NCBI GenBank assembly: GCA_003164075.1
Contig: PLRZ01000214.1
Location: forward strand, 56,189-63,117
Direction of reading: 5' to 3'
DNA length: 6,929 bases
From: Bryobacterales bacterium
GTDB lineage: Bacteria; Acidobacteriota; Terriglobia; Bryobacterales; Bryobacteraceae
The notes under the pieces were generated by a model. It worked only from the letters and a program-made list of their open reading frames with translations. It had not been told where the DNA came from and did no database searches. Numbering within the stretch: the stretch's first letter is position 1; every line of letters starts with the position of its first letter. Positions 1 through 6,006 of this stretch are shown piece by piece. The translations under genes and the position numbers were made by a program.

Positions 1-97
1 GCACCGCCTGCCCCACCCGCGAAGCTGCCGCCATCGAAAGGAATGGCTCAGCCCATTTTCCCCGCCGGGCTGAAATTGCGGGGCGACATCAGGAGTT
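1..97 (+). repeat. Left arm of 97-bp inverted repeat
   Basis: This stretch is the reverse complement of 6788-6884. The alignment has no gaps and 8 mismatches (at 18, 21, 27, 28, 67, 71, 76 and 80), about 92% identity. Positions 29-66 are identical over 38 bases. The first 17 bases are the core GCACCGCCTGCCCCACC, which also occurs in the stem-loop at 3246-3352. Similarity stops after position 97. No transposase or target-site duplication is visible, so this looks like a dispersed non-coding repeat whose left part is cut off by the window edge. The open reading frame that begins inside it at 43 runs antisense to the phosphopantetheinyl transferase gene and is not real. Confidence 0.93.
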
Positions 98-137
98 CTG
101 TAGTTTCTGTTGCGAAACTGCTGCGCGGCGGAGCAGC

Positions 138-231
138 ACCGCTCCCTGGCGGTCGCGGCTCGGAAAATGCTGCGATGATTCCGGGAATTGTCACCGAGCC
201 GGGCCCAGAGGGCACCCCGCGGGGGAGCGGT
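138..231. repeat. Imperfect nested palindromic element
   Basis: Two nested complementary pairs are seen: ACCGCTCCC (138-146) with GGGAGCGGT (223-231), and GGCTCGG (157-163) with CCGAGCC (194-200). The bases between the pairs match poorly, so any hairpin would have internal loops. Bases 136-150 recur exactly, inverted, at 3360-3374, which marks this as a second dispersed repeat family. It lies just downstream of the phosphopantetheinyl transferase stop codon, so it could fold at the 3' end of that mRNA. There is no T-run to support a classical terminator. Confidence 0.6.
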
Positions 232-251
232 CTCTTGAGTTCCGCACCAGC

Positions 252-848
252 TCAGCGAAACTCGCGATCCCGCGCCGTCATACCGGTGCAATTGACGGCC
301 ACGCTGGCGGTGTACGCGGGCCCTACCTCGATCGGCAGGACGCTCCACTCGCCATCCAGTTCGGTGTCGGCGCCGTACAGTCCGATGCCGCGGGCTTTCA
401 GCTTAGCTTCGATCCGCGTCCAGCGTCGAAAGAACTCGCCTTCCCTGGCGCCGCGCGGCAGTTCAGCCAGTGCGGCGGCGTCGGCGGGCGGGAAAAAGCG
501 TTCGGCGATCCCTAAACACTCCTCCAGCGGACGGAGCCACTCCACATCCACGCCAACTTCGACGCCGTAAGCTACCGCTACCAGCGCCATCTCGTGGGAA
601 TGGGAGAGGTTGAATTTCAGCTCCGGGACGGCTGGCAGGTACGGTTTGCCGTACTCCGCCGGGGCGAAATCCAGCGGCGCGCCGGTATAGCTGCGCAAAA
701 TAGAGCGCAGAGCGGCATGGGAACGGAGGTACCGTTGCCGCAATGGGGCCGACACCAGGCGCGCCGCCCGTTCGGCTTCGGCGGAAGTTGGCGGCAGCCA
801 ATCGCTCGCCACGTCGAGCTTTACCACCCACACGTCCACATCGGGCAT
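252..848 (-). CDS. 4'-phosphopantetheinyl transferase superfamily protein (Sfp-type)
   Basis: This cytoplasmic enzyme would transfer the phosphopantetheine arm of coenzyme A to a serine of acyl or peptidyl carrier proteins, as needed for polyketide, nonribosomal peptide or fatty-acid synthesis. The 198-residue product carries the family motifs in order: GKPYL at 67-71, FNLSHS at 79-84, the Mg-binding GVDVE at 99-103 (D101, E103), and WTRIEAKLKARG at 143-154 (E147, K151). Length fits a compact Sfp/AcpT-like protein. The reading frame opens further upstream at a TTG (908) and an ATG (887). I chose the ATG at 848 because family members usually start a few residues before the 'VDVWVVKLD' strand; no strong Shine-Dalgarno sequence precedes any candidate. 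The gene stands alone, divergent from the zinc-ribbon gene, with no synthase cluster beside it, so the target carrier protein cannot be named. Confidence 0.93.
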   Translation of the reverse strand: MPDVDVWVVKLDVASDWLPPTSAEAERAARLVSAPLRQRYLRSHAALRSILRSYTGAPLDFAPAEYGKPYLPAVPELKFNLSHSHEMALVAVAYGVEVGVDVEWLRPLEECLGIAERFFPPADAAALAELPRGAREGEFFRRWTRIEAKLKARGIGLYGADTELDGEWSVLPIEVGPAYTASVAVNCTGMTARDREFR

Positions 849-923
849 ATCACGGCCATTATGGCGCAAGGGACCGCCCCGTGCCATGGAACAATCCCGG
901 CCCGGCAAGCGTATTCTGAGGAC

Positions 924-930
924 GGAGGTG
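924..930 (+). promoter_or_regulatory. Ribosome binding site fixing the zinc-ribbon gene start
   Basis: GGAGGTG lies just before the ATG at 934, with 5 bases between GGAGG and the ATG. This decides for 934 over the in-frame ATG at 886, which would add 16 residues upstream of the zinc ribbon and has no such site. Confidence 0.75.
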
Positions 931-933
931 GAA

Positions 934-1410
934 ATGTTCTGCGATCATTGCGGCAGACAAGTGACGGGAATGGAGACCTTCTGCGCCTCCTGTGGCAAGC
1001 AGGTTAATCCCGTTTCCGTGGCGACGCCCGGCGTTGGCCGCGTGGAGGGCCACGTACGGATGCTGGGCATCTTCTGGCTGGCGTACTCCACCTTTCGACT
1101 GATGGGCGGCTGGTTCTTCTCGAGGTTCTTCACGCATTGGAGCGGTTTCTGGAATCCCCACATTCCCTTCTTCATTCCCGGCGTTCTGCGTGGAATCGGC
1201 ATGATCCTGATGGCCAGCGGCGTGCTCGGGATCCTGGCTGGCTGGGGATTGATCGACCGGCAACCGTGGGCGCGCGCGTTGGCCATTGTATTGGGTTTCT
1301 TCGTGCTTCTGAATTTCGGCATCGGCACGGTGTTGGGAATTTACACACTGTGGGTGCTGCTGCCGGCGGAATCAGGGCAGGAATACCAGAGGACAGCGCG
1401 GTCTATCTAA
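934..1410 (+). CDS. Zinc-ribbon multi-pass membrane protein
   Basis: The 158-residue protein starts with a short zinc ribbon, MFCDHCG...FCASCG, whose four cysteines (3, 6, 17, 20) can bind one zinc. A linker rich in Val, Pro and Gly follows (to about 40). Three or so hydrophobic segments come next, roughly 41-65, 82-105 and 112-143. The C-terminal stretch 'GIYTLWVLLPAES' with the preceding 'PWARALAIVLGFFVLLNFGIGT' pattern is one I recognise from many bacterial small membrane proteins of unknown function. The ribbon would face the cytoplasm, where it might bind a protein or nucleic acid; this is inference. The next gene starts 23 bases downstream on the same strand, so the two may be co-transcribed. 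No biochemical role can be assigned. Confidence 0.85.
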   Translation: MFCDHCGRQVTGMETFCASCGKQVNPVSVATPGVGRVEGHVRMLGIFWLAYSTFRLMGGWFFSRFFTHWSGFWNPHIPFFIPGVLRGIGMILMASGVLGILAGWGLIDRQPWARALAIVLGFFVLLNFGIGTVLGIYTLWVLLPAESGQEYQRTARSI

Positions 1411-1433
1411 GCGGTCTGTTATGCTACCGGCAG

Positions 1434-1829
1434 ATGGTGCGAATCACTCTGGCGGTAGCGGCCGGCTTCCTGACGATGTCGGTGCCGGCAATCGCGACGC
1501 AAATCGCGATGCTGAAGTTCTTCTTTCACGCCACTCCGGGCGTGGACATGGACCTCCTGCCACCGGCCTACTTCCTGGCCAACGGCGTAATACGAATGTT
1601 TTACGCCGTAATCGGCGGCTGTGTGACCGCGGCAATCGGCAAGAGATACGAAGCTCCCACCATCCTAGGAGCGTTGCTGCTGGGGACGGCGATCGGCAAT
1701 CTGGTGATGAATCGCGGAGGCGAACCGCTGTGGTTTGCCGCAGTCGTGCCCCTGGCGAGTGCGGTAGTTGCGACAATGGCGGGATATCGATGGCTGGGGC
1801 GCCTGCCGGCCGCTGGCAAAGCGCGCTAA
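1434..1829 (+). CDS. Small multi-pass membrane protein, function unknown
   Basis: This 131-residue hydrophobic protein has about four predicted membrane segments, near residues 4-27, 45-67, 74-92 and 98-118. It has a short polar loop with 'FFHATPGVDMDLLPP' after the first and basic residues at the C-terminus (GKAR). The first segment has an Ala-rich run that could be read as a signal peptide, but the following segments make it more likely a membrane anchor. I chose the ATG at 1434 because it is the only ATG that gives a compact protein not overlapping the upstream gene; its ribosome binding site is weak, so translation may depend on the zinc-ribbon gene 23 bases upstream. Its stop codon overlaps the stop codon of convergent lgt by 4 bases. 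I do not recognise the family. Confidence 0.78.
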   Translation: MVRITLAVAAGFLTMSVPAIATQIAMLKFFFHATPGVDMDLLPPAYFLANGVIRMFYAVIGGCVTAAIGKRYEAPTILGALLLGTAIGNLVMNRGGEPLWFAAVVPLASAVVATMAGYRWLGRLPAAGKAR

Positions 1830-2635
1830 CGCCGGACCGGTTCGCGGCGGAGCGGTTTGGCGGGCGCTTCCGACCTGCCCTCGGGCCGGAACAAGCACCA
1901 CGCGCCTAAGGCGCACAGTCCCATCGAAATCCATTGCGAGGTGTCGAGCGGCGTCCCCCACAAATTGCCCTGCTCGTGATTGCGGAAAAACTCCACAATG
2001 AAGCGGACGACCGAATAGAGCATTAGGTAGAGGCCGATCATGGCGCCCTGCCGGTGGCTCTTGCCGAACTGCCGGTACAGAATCGCAAAAATGGCGAATT
2101 CCGAGAAGGCTTCGTAGAGTTGGGTGGGGTGCAGCGGCAGGCCCAGCGGCACGCCTACCAGGTCGTGCGCCACGGGATTGCGAAACGTCACCGCCCACGG
2201 AAGGTGGCATTCCACGCCCCAGCAGCAACCCGCCGAGAAACAGCCCAACCGTCCGATACCGTGGCCCAGCGCGATTCCGGGAGCGAATACGTCGGCGGTT
2301 CTCCATAGCGGCAGGCGCGTTTTGCGCATGTACCACCAGGAGACGGCCAGCGCCGCCAGCAGGCCGCCGTAAAAGACGCCGCCCGCCTGCAGCGTGTCCA
2401 GCGTGAAGATCTCGCGCGGATTCTCGCGATAGCGCGGGTCCACGATCAGCATCATCGCTTTGGCGCCCACAATGGCCGCCAGTGCGCAGTAGATGCCCAG
2501 ATTGGTGACGGCGTCCACGTCGAGCGAGACGCGCTTCGCCAGGCGCGTCGCCATCCACAGTCCGCACAGGAAGGCCAACGCCACCAGTGCGCCGTAAGTG
2601 TGAAGGAACGAGATATGGAGGATTTCAGGGTACAT
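1826..2635 (-). CDS. lgt: Prolipoprotein diacylglyceryl transferase
   Basis: Lgt is an inner-membrane enzyme that moves diacylglycerol from phosphatidylglycerol to the lipobox cysteine of prolipoproteins, the first step of lipoprotein maturation. The 269-residue, multi-membrane-span protein carries the family signature GRLGCFSAGCCWG (128-140), HPTQLYEA (169-176) and 'RFIVEFFR' (211-218). The sequence FYGG (88-91) takes the place of the E. coli HGG motif, so Tyr89 sits where E. coli has the essential His103, and Cys137 sits where E. coli has Glu151. I recall the FYGG/AGCC form from other phyla, so I take it as a natural variant and not as loss of function. The start ATG (2633-2635) lies inside the end of lspA (11-base overlap), with a weak AGGCGG-like site before it, which points to coupled translation. 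The C-terminal tail (about 252-269) is short, basic and probably cytoplasmic. Confidence 0.97.
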   Translation of the reverse strand: MYPEILHISFLHTYGALVALAFLCGLWMATRLAKRVSLDVDAVTNLGIYCALAAIVGAKAMMLIVDPRYRENPREIFTLDTLQAGGVFYGGLLAALAVSWWYMRKTRLPLWRTADVFAPGIALGHGIGRLGCFSAGCCWGVECHLPWAVTFRNPVAHDLVGVPLGLPLHPTQLYEAFSEFAIFAILYRQFGKSHRQGAMIGLYLMLYSVVRFIVEFFRNHEQGNLWGTPLDTSQWISMGLCALGAWCLFRPEGRSEAPAKPLRREPVRR

Positions 2636-3131
2636 TTGCCGCCTGCGTTCTTGGCCAGAGCAAGCCCACTGCCAGCAGCGCGCTGCCGATTACGATGGCC
2701 GAATCGGCCACATTGAATGCCGGCCACTGATAGTCGCGAATATAGAAAAGTAGAAAATCCGTCACCCGCCCATACAGGATGCGGTCCACCACGTTGCCCG
2801 CGGCGCCGCCCAGAATCAGAGCGAAGCCCCACCGCGACAGCCGGTCCAGCCGCTCCGGGCGCCACAACACGATGCTGACGCCGATGACCGCCGCTACGGA
2901 GAGCACAACCAGCAGCAGGGTACGCCATTGCGAAGTGGAATCGTTGAACAGCCCGAAGGCCACGCCGCGATTCTCGGAGCGGACGATATCGAAGAATCCG
3001 GGAATGACTCTGATGGTGTCCAGAAAGGACAGACGGGTTTCGATGAGCCACTTGGTGAGGCGATCGAGCGCCAGCACCGCAGTCCCGGCGCCATACGCCT
3101 TCAGTCGGAGATCGACCGTAACGGAATCCAT
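2625..3131 (-). CDS. lspA: Lipoprotein signal peptidase (signal peptidase II)
   Basis: LspA is an aspartic protease of the inner membrane that cuts the signal peptide from diacylglyceryl-modified prolipoproteins, the step after Lgt. At 168 residues it has normal length. The catalytic aspartates sit in 'GNVVDR' (D116) and 'FNVADS' (D143), and the conserved 'ENRGVAFGLF' (53-62) is present. Four membrane segments are expected, near 12-30, 70-90, 101-118 and 144-160. The ATG at 3129-3131 gives the family-typical N-terminus, although no good Shine-Dalgarno sequence precedes it. It is first in a two-gene operon, overlapping lgt by 11 bases, so both enzymes acting on the same prolipoproteins are made together. 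Its upstream region (3132-3386) holds a large stem-loop repeat. Confidence 0.97.
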   Translation of the reverse strand: MDSVTVDLRLKAYGAGTAVLALDRLTKWLIETRLSFLDTIRVIPGFFDIVRSENRGVAFGLFNDSTSQWRTLLLVVLSVAAVIGVSIVLWRPERLDRLSRWGFALILGGAAGNVVDRILYGRVTDFLLFYIRDYQWPAFNVADSAIVIGSALLAVGLLWPRTQAANVP

Positions 3132-3245
3132 GTTCGGGGTCTTACCATCGTAGCAAGGACGCGCGGCCGGGGCTTACGATACGATGGGTGCGATTGGGTG
3201 CGATGGAGACTCCGAACTCCGGTTGTCGTGGAATTTGTGGTGAGC

Positions 3246-3352
3246 CCGGAGGTGGGGCAGGCGGTGCTCGCCTGCCAGTCCGCCCGCGTTGAACCGGGCC
3301 CGCTGCCCAAACAGGATAGAGGGCAGGCGAGCACCGCCTGCCCCACCTCCGG
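3246..3352. repeat. Perfect 31-bp inverted repeat with 45-base loop
   Basis: Arms 3246-3276 and 3322-3352 are perfect reverse complements, 31 bases each, around a 45-base loop. Each arm has its own small hairpin, for example GGCAGGCG (3256-3263) with CGCCTGCC (3269-3276). The arms contain the core GCACCGCCTGCCCCACC, shared with both window ends. The loop resembles 6893-6926, so loop and arms belong to one repeat unit. It fills the gap between the guaD stop codon and the lspA start, where it could end or stabilise the guaD transcript; that is inference. Short reading frames through it translate the repeat and are not genes. Confidence 0.95.
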
Positions 3353-3359
3353 ATCTCTT

Positions 3360-3374
3360 GCCAGGGAGCGGTGC
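3360..3374. repeat. Short fragment of second repeat family
   Basis: These 15 bases are the exact reverse complement of 136-150. They lie 8 bases from the big stem-loop and 13 bases from the guaD stop codon. Flanking CTTGC (3357-3361) and GCAAG (3373-3377) could form a small hairpin. A 15-base match could in principle be chance in GC-rich DNA, but the two repeat families are also near neighbours at the left end of the window. Confidence 0.5.
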
Positions 3375-3386
3375 AAGGACCCGCAG

Positions 3387-3869
3387 CTAATACCTCGTCC
3401 GGTCCGCTTTATTGGCCCACTCTATGAACGGCTTGGCCGCCCCGGCGTCCTCCACATGAATCATGGAAATGCTGCGCGCGCCCGGCGGCACGGCAATCTG
3501 ACGATAGATGAACGAATCGTCGAAACCGGCGGCGCTCGCCTGGTCCTGCGTGGCAACAAAAAAGACGCGCGCCGGCCGCGCCCAATAGAGCGCTCCCAGA
3601 CACATGGGACAGGGCTCGCACGACGTGTAGAAGTCGCATCCGGCCAGTTGGAACTCTCCCAGAACACGGCAGGCCTCGCGAATCGCCACCATCTCCGCAT
3701 GCGCCGTGGGATCGTTGGTGCGCGTCACCTGGTTGGCTCCCGTGGCAATTACCACTCCATCCTTCACCACCAGGGCAGCGAACGGACCGCCGTCCCTGCG
3801 GACGTTCTCCACCGCCAGATCGATCACCTGCCTGATTAGAGACTGATCCAACCCCTCACCCACAGCCAA
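3387..3869 (-). CDS. guaD: Guanine deaminase, cytidine-deaminase fold (GuaD-like)
   Basis: This cytoplasmic zinc enzyme would convert guanine to xanthine and ammonia in purine salvage and breakdown. The 160-residue product has the deaminase zinc site: HAE at 57-59 (H57 zinc ligand, E59 proton shuttle) and CEPCPMC at 84-90 (C84, C87 zinc ligands). The stretches 'NDPTAHAE', 'YTSCEPCPMCLGALYWARP' and 'GFDDSFIY' closely match my memory of Bacillus subtilis GuaD, which separates it from tRNA adenosine deaminase TadA. No ATG is available at the N-terminus. The longest frame starts with TTG (3867-3869); GTG at 3861-3863 and TTG at 3849-3851 are alternatives, the last giving an N-terminus of the same length as B. 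subtilis GuaD. It lies 20 bases after the PAS-LuxR gene on the same strand and is probably co-transcribed. Confidence 0.92.
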   Translation of the reverse strand: MAVGEGLDQSLIRQVIDLAVENVRRDGGPFAALVVKDGVVIATGANQVTRTNDPTAHAEMVAIREACRVLGEFQLAGCDFYTSCEPCPMCLGALYWARPARVFFVATQDQASAAGFDDSFIYRQIAVPPGARSISMIHVEDAGAAKPFIEWANKADRTRY

Positions 3870-3889
3870 TTGTAAACAAAACTCGCGCG

Positions 3890-4570
3890 CTATGGCTGGA
3901 TCAGCCCGGCGCGGATGGCGTAGCGCACCATGCTGGCGGTCTCGTGGACGCCCAGTTTCTCCAGGATGCGGCTGCGGTGCGAGTCGGCGGTCTTATAGCT
4001 GATCCCTAGTCGGGCGGCGGCCTCTTTCGTCGATTTTCCTTCGGCGATCAGTACCAGCACCTGCCGCTCCCGCTCGGTCAGGGCGAACACCAGGCGCACC
4101 GATTCTTCGTCGGGCGCGAAGACGCCGCGCTTCCGGTCGGCGATGTCGACGACCATCCCCACGTACCCCGCAAACGAACCGTTTCCCTGGCGGGGGGTGC
4201 CGTTGTCTTCCACCCACGTGTATGTGCCGTCACCGCGTTGCAAACGATACTGCAGGTGGAACGGCTGGCGGCTGGTGAAGGACTTGATGTAGGTCTCGAT
4301 ACAGAGGTCGCGGTCGTCGGGATGGAGCCCATCGGTCCAGCCGCTGCCTATTTCCTGTTCCGGGGTGCGCCCGCGGAATTCCAGCCATGCCCGATTCACG
4401 AAATTGCGCATGGCGTCGGTTCCCGAAGACCAGATGAGAAACGGCGCGCAATCGGCCATCTGGCGGAATAGTCCGTCTTGCGCACGCTGCAGTCGTTCGA
4501 CCTGCGCTTCCAGTTCGGCGATTCGCTGATTGAGTACTGCTACTTCCTCGATTTGATGTCCCGGAGCCAT
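3890..4570 (-). CDS. PAS domain LuxR-type transcriptional regulator
   Basis: The 226-residue protein has a heptad-like coiled coil (about 6-35), one PAS domain (about 36-146, with 'FVNRAWLEFRGRTPEQEIG', 'HPDD' and 'YRLQRGDGTYTWVEDNG') and a LuxR helix-turn-helix (about 162-225, 'LTERERQVLVLIAEGKSTKE'). There is no receiver domain and no membrane segment, so it is not a standard response regulator; the PAS domain likely senses a small ligand, redox state or partner in the cytoplasm and controls DNA binding or dimer form. The ATG at 4570 is favoured over an upstream GTG at 4660 because the extra 30 residues look non-coding and a plausible promoter lies within them. guaD follows 20 bases downstream; a divergent sigma-factor gene lies upstream. 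Either could be a target, by inference. Confidence 0.9.
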   Translation of the reverse strand: MAPGHQIEEVAVLNQRIAELEAQVERLQRAQDGLFRQMADCAPFLIWSSGTDAMRNFVNRAWLEFRGRTPEQEIGSGWTDGLHPDDRDLCIETYIKSFTSRQPFHLQYRLQRGDGTYTWVEDNGTPRQGNGSFAGYVGMVVDIADRKRGVFAPDEESVRLVFALTERERQVLVLIAEGKSTKEAAARLGISYKTADSHRSRILEKLGVHETASMVRYAIRAGLIQP

Positions 4571-4591
4571 TTGAATCCAACCTGAACCAAA

Positions 4592-4620
4592 ATAATAGGA
4601 TAGCGGATAACAGACGTAAA
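4592..4620 (-). promoter_or_regulatory. Putative sigma-70-type promoter for PAS-LuxR-guaD
   Basis: Read on the minus strand there is a -35-like TTTACG (4615-4620), a 17-base spacer and a -10-like TATTAT (4592-4597), 21 bases before the ATG at 4570. This part is markedly AT-richer than its surroundings. It would leave a short 5' leader and supports the ATG start. Prediction only. Confidence 0.5.
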
Positions 4621-4694
4621 GTACCAAAATGGCGTCAAGACCGCTTGACAACCCGCCCACTGGCGCGGTAAGCGTTTGAAGCGACTGCCTTTTT

Positions 4695-4733
4695 GGAACT
4701 TTCTGGCCACCCCGTACGAACTATGATTAAGGT
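4695..4733 (+). promoter_or_regulatory. Putative promoter region and ribosome binding site of the ECF operon
   Basis: GGAACTT (4695-4701) resembles the -35 element used by many ECF sigma factors, which would fit autoregulation, but no clear ECF -10 follows at the usual distance. TATGAT (4722-4727) resembles a housekeeping -10 but lacks a good -35, and would place the transcript start almost on the ATG. AAGG (4729-4732) is a possible short ribosome binding site for the ATG at 4737. A TTGACA at 4645-4650 has no good -10 partner. The elements are mutually exclusive guesses. Confidence 0.3.
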
Positions 4734-4736
4734 AGC

Positions 4737-5351
4737 ATGGCGCAATATACGGCTCAAACCGACGACGAACTCTTGTTTCGCCTTCGAAACGGCGACGAGC
4801 AGGCTTTTGCCGCCCTCTATCGTCGCCGGCAAGGCGCCATCTACCGTTTTGCCTTGCACATGAGCGGTTCCCCGGCGGCCGCGGAGGACATCGCTCAGGA
4901 AGTATTTCTGGCCTTGCTGCGCGAGGAATGCGGCTACGACCGGGAACGGGGCACGCTTTCGGGATACCTGTTCGGGATCGCGCGCAAGCTGGTGTTACGC
5001 AACCTGGAACGCGGCCGGGCGGACGTGCCCCTGGAACCGGAGGGCGACGAAGTTGCGCCCCGCGAACTGGCGGTGGTCGACGATCCGCTGGCGGGGCTCA
5101 CGCGGCATGAGGCGATCGATGCCTTGCGGCGCGCCGTGCAGGCGCTGCCGCGGCGCTACCGCGAAGTGGTGGTGCTGTGCGACCTGGAGGAACTGGATTA
5201 CGCGGAAGCGGCCGTGGTGTTGGGTTGTCCCATCGGCACGGTACGCTCCCGCATGCATCGGGCGCGCGCTCTGCTGCTCGAGAAATTGAATCACGACCGC
5301 AAACCGCGGATCGCCGTGGATGCTTGGAAGCCGATGAGGTACGCCATATGA
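4737..5351 (+). CDS. ECF-type RNA polymerase sigma factor
   Basis: This sigma-70 family protein of the extracytoplasmic function class would direct RNA polymerase to a small set of promoters when released from its anti-sigma factor. The 204 residues hold sigma region 2 (about 24-92, with 'FALHMSGSPAAAEDIAQEVFLAL' spanning 38-60), a linker rich in acidic residues and proline (about 95-118), and region 4 (about 126-182, with a 'LGCPIGTVRSRMHRAR' helix-turn-helix at 162-177). A basic tail of some 20 residues follows and has no recognised domain. The start ATG has a short AAGG site before it. Its stop codon overlaps the start of the anti-sigma gene (ATGA), the usual arrangement for such a pair. 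It is divergent from the PAS-LuxR gene, with a 166-base shared intergenic region. Confidence 0.95.
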   Translation: MAQYTAQTDDELLFRLRNGDEQAFAALYRRRQGAIYRFALHMSGSPAAAEDIAQEVFLALLREECGYDRERGTLSGYLFGIARKLVLRNLERGRADVPLEPEGDEVAPRELAVVDDPLAGLTRHEAIDALRRAVQALPRRYREVVVLCDLEELDYAEAAVVLGCPIGTVRSRMHRARALLLEKLNHDRKPRIAVDAWKPMRYAI

Positions 5352-5995
5352 ATTGCCGGGAATTTTGGGAGAATCTGCCCCAGCGGGGCCACGACATCAC
5401 CGGGGAGCAGGCGGGCCATCTGGCGGAGTGCGGTACCTGCGCCGCTCAGTGGGGGCCGCATCGGGCTCTGGCGGAAGGACTGCATTCCATGGTGGAAGAG
5501 TGGCGCAAAATGGAAGCTCCGCCGCACGTGGAGGCGGGCCTCACCGCCGCATTCCGGTCGCAAGCCGGCTTCCGGATTCGACGGTCGCTGCGGCAATCCT
5601 GGTGGACGCCGGTATTCGCCTGGGTTTCGGGCGCCGCCGCGATGATCGCCCTGGCTGCGGTATTGATGCGCGGCCACGTGCCGGCGCCGGCCAACGTGGC
5701 CGCGCCCCACCGCGCGCCCCAGTCGCTGGTGCAAATGGCTTCGCTCGATGCCGATTCCGATGACGATGCCGCGGTTTTAGGCGAGGGTTTCGTGCGTCTG
5801 CCGAATGCGCCGCGCATCGATCCGAATGAGGATTACAACGTGGTTCGGGTGGAAGTGCCGGGGTCGGCCATGATCGCCATGGGGGTCTCGGTGAGCGAGG
5901 ATCGCGCCGCGGAAACGCTGCTGGCGGATGTCGCGTTAGCTTCGGATGGCACGGCCCGCGCGGTGCGCCTGGTGCCGGATGGCGGAACCTATTAG
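5348..5995 (+). CDS. Membrane-anchored zinc-binding anti-sigma factor
   Basis: It likely holds the ECF sigma factor inactive at the inner membrane. The 215-residue protein begins MNCREFW and carries the anti-sigma zinc motif H24-x3-C28-x2-C31, with C3 as a possible fourth ligand. A single membrane segment lies at about 87-107, preceded by the basic 'RIRRS' and followed by a periplasmic part. The outer region has a Pro/Ala-rich linker, an acidic patch 'DADSDDD' (134-140) and a C-terminal segment with 'DYNVVRVEVPGSAM' and 'DGTARAVRLV' that I recognise from acidobacterial anti-sigma factors; it may sense an envelope signal. Translation is coupled to the sigma gene through the ATGA overlap at 5348-5351. 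Identity as an anti-sigma factor rests on the motif, topology and gene order; the partner is inferred. Confidence 0.9.
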   Translation: MNCREFWENLPQRGHDITGEQAGHLAECGTCAAQWGPHRALAEGLHSMVEEWRKMEAPPHVEAGLTAAFRSQAGFRIRRSLRQSWWTPVFAWVSGAAAMIALAAVLMRGHVPAPANVAAPHRAPQSLVQMASLDADSDDDAAVLGEGFVRLPNAPRIDPNEDYNVVRVEVPGSAMIAMGVSVSEDRAAETLLADVALASDGTARAVRLVPDGGTY

Positions 5996-6006
5996 GAGTA
6001 ACGACG

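Noticed and set aside
43..570. Open frame of 175 codons on the plus strand at the left end
   Set aside because: It starts inside the 97-bp repeat and runs antisense to the phosphopantetheinyl transferase; Ser/Pro/Arg-rich translation without recognisable domains.
1665..2567. 300-codon minus-strand frame overlapping lgt
   Set aside because: It is an out-of-frame shadow of lgt, which has clear family motifs; the translation is Arg/Gly/Pro-rich with no domain.
3246..3352. Stem-loop as an intrinsic terminator or CRISPR-like array
   Set aside because: No T-run follows either arm, the loop is 45 bases, and there are no regularly spaced direct repeats; it is better described as a dispersed palindromic repeat.
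3101..3376. 91-codon minus-strand frame in the lspA-guaD gap
   Set aside because: Most of it is translation of the stem-loop repeat (palindromic 'GQAVLAC' and 'ASTACPTSG' pieces), the kind of frame often annotated by mistake.
2928..3839. 303-codon plus-strand frame across lspA, the stem-loop and guaD
   Set aside because: It is antisense to two well-supported genes and passes through the repeat; no domain is recognisable.
4581..4613. GGATAGCGGATAAC resembling the lac operator
   Set aside because: Only a short partial likeness without dyad symmetry, and no LacI-family gene is nearby.
4571..4660. GTG start adding 30 residues to the PAS-LuxR protein
   Set aside because: The extra part is AT-rich, contains a promoter-like sequence and has no ribosome binding site; the ATG at 4570 fits the coiled-coil start better.
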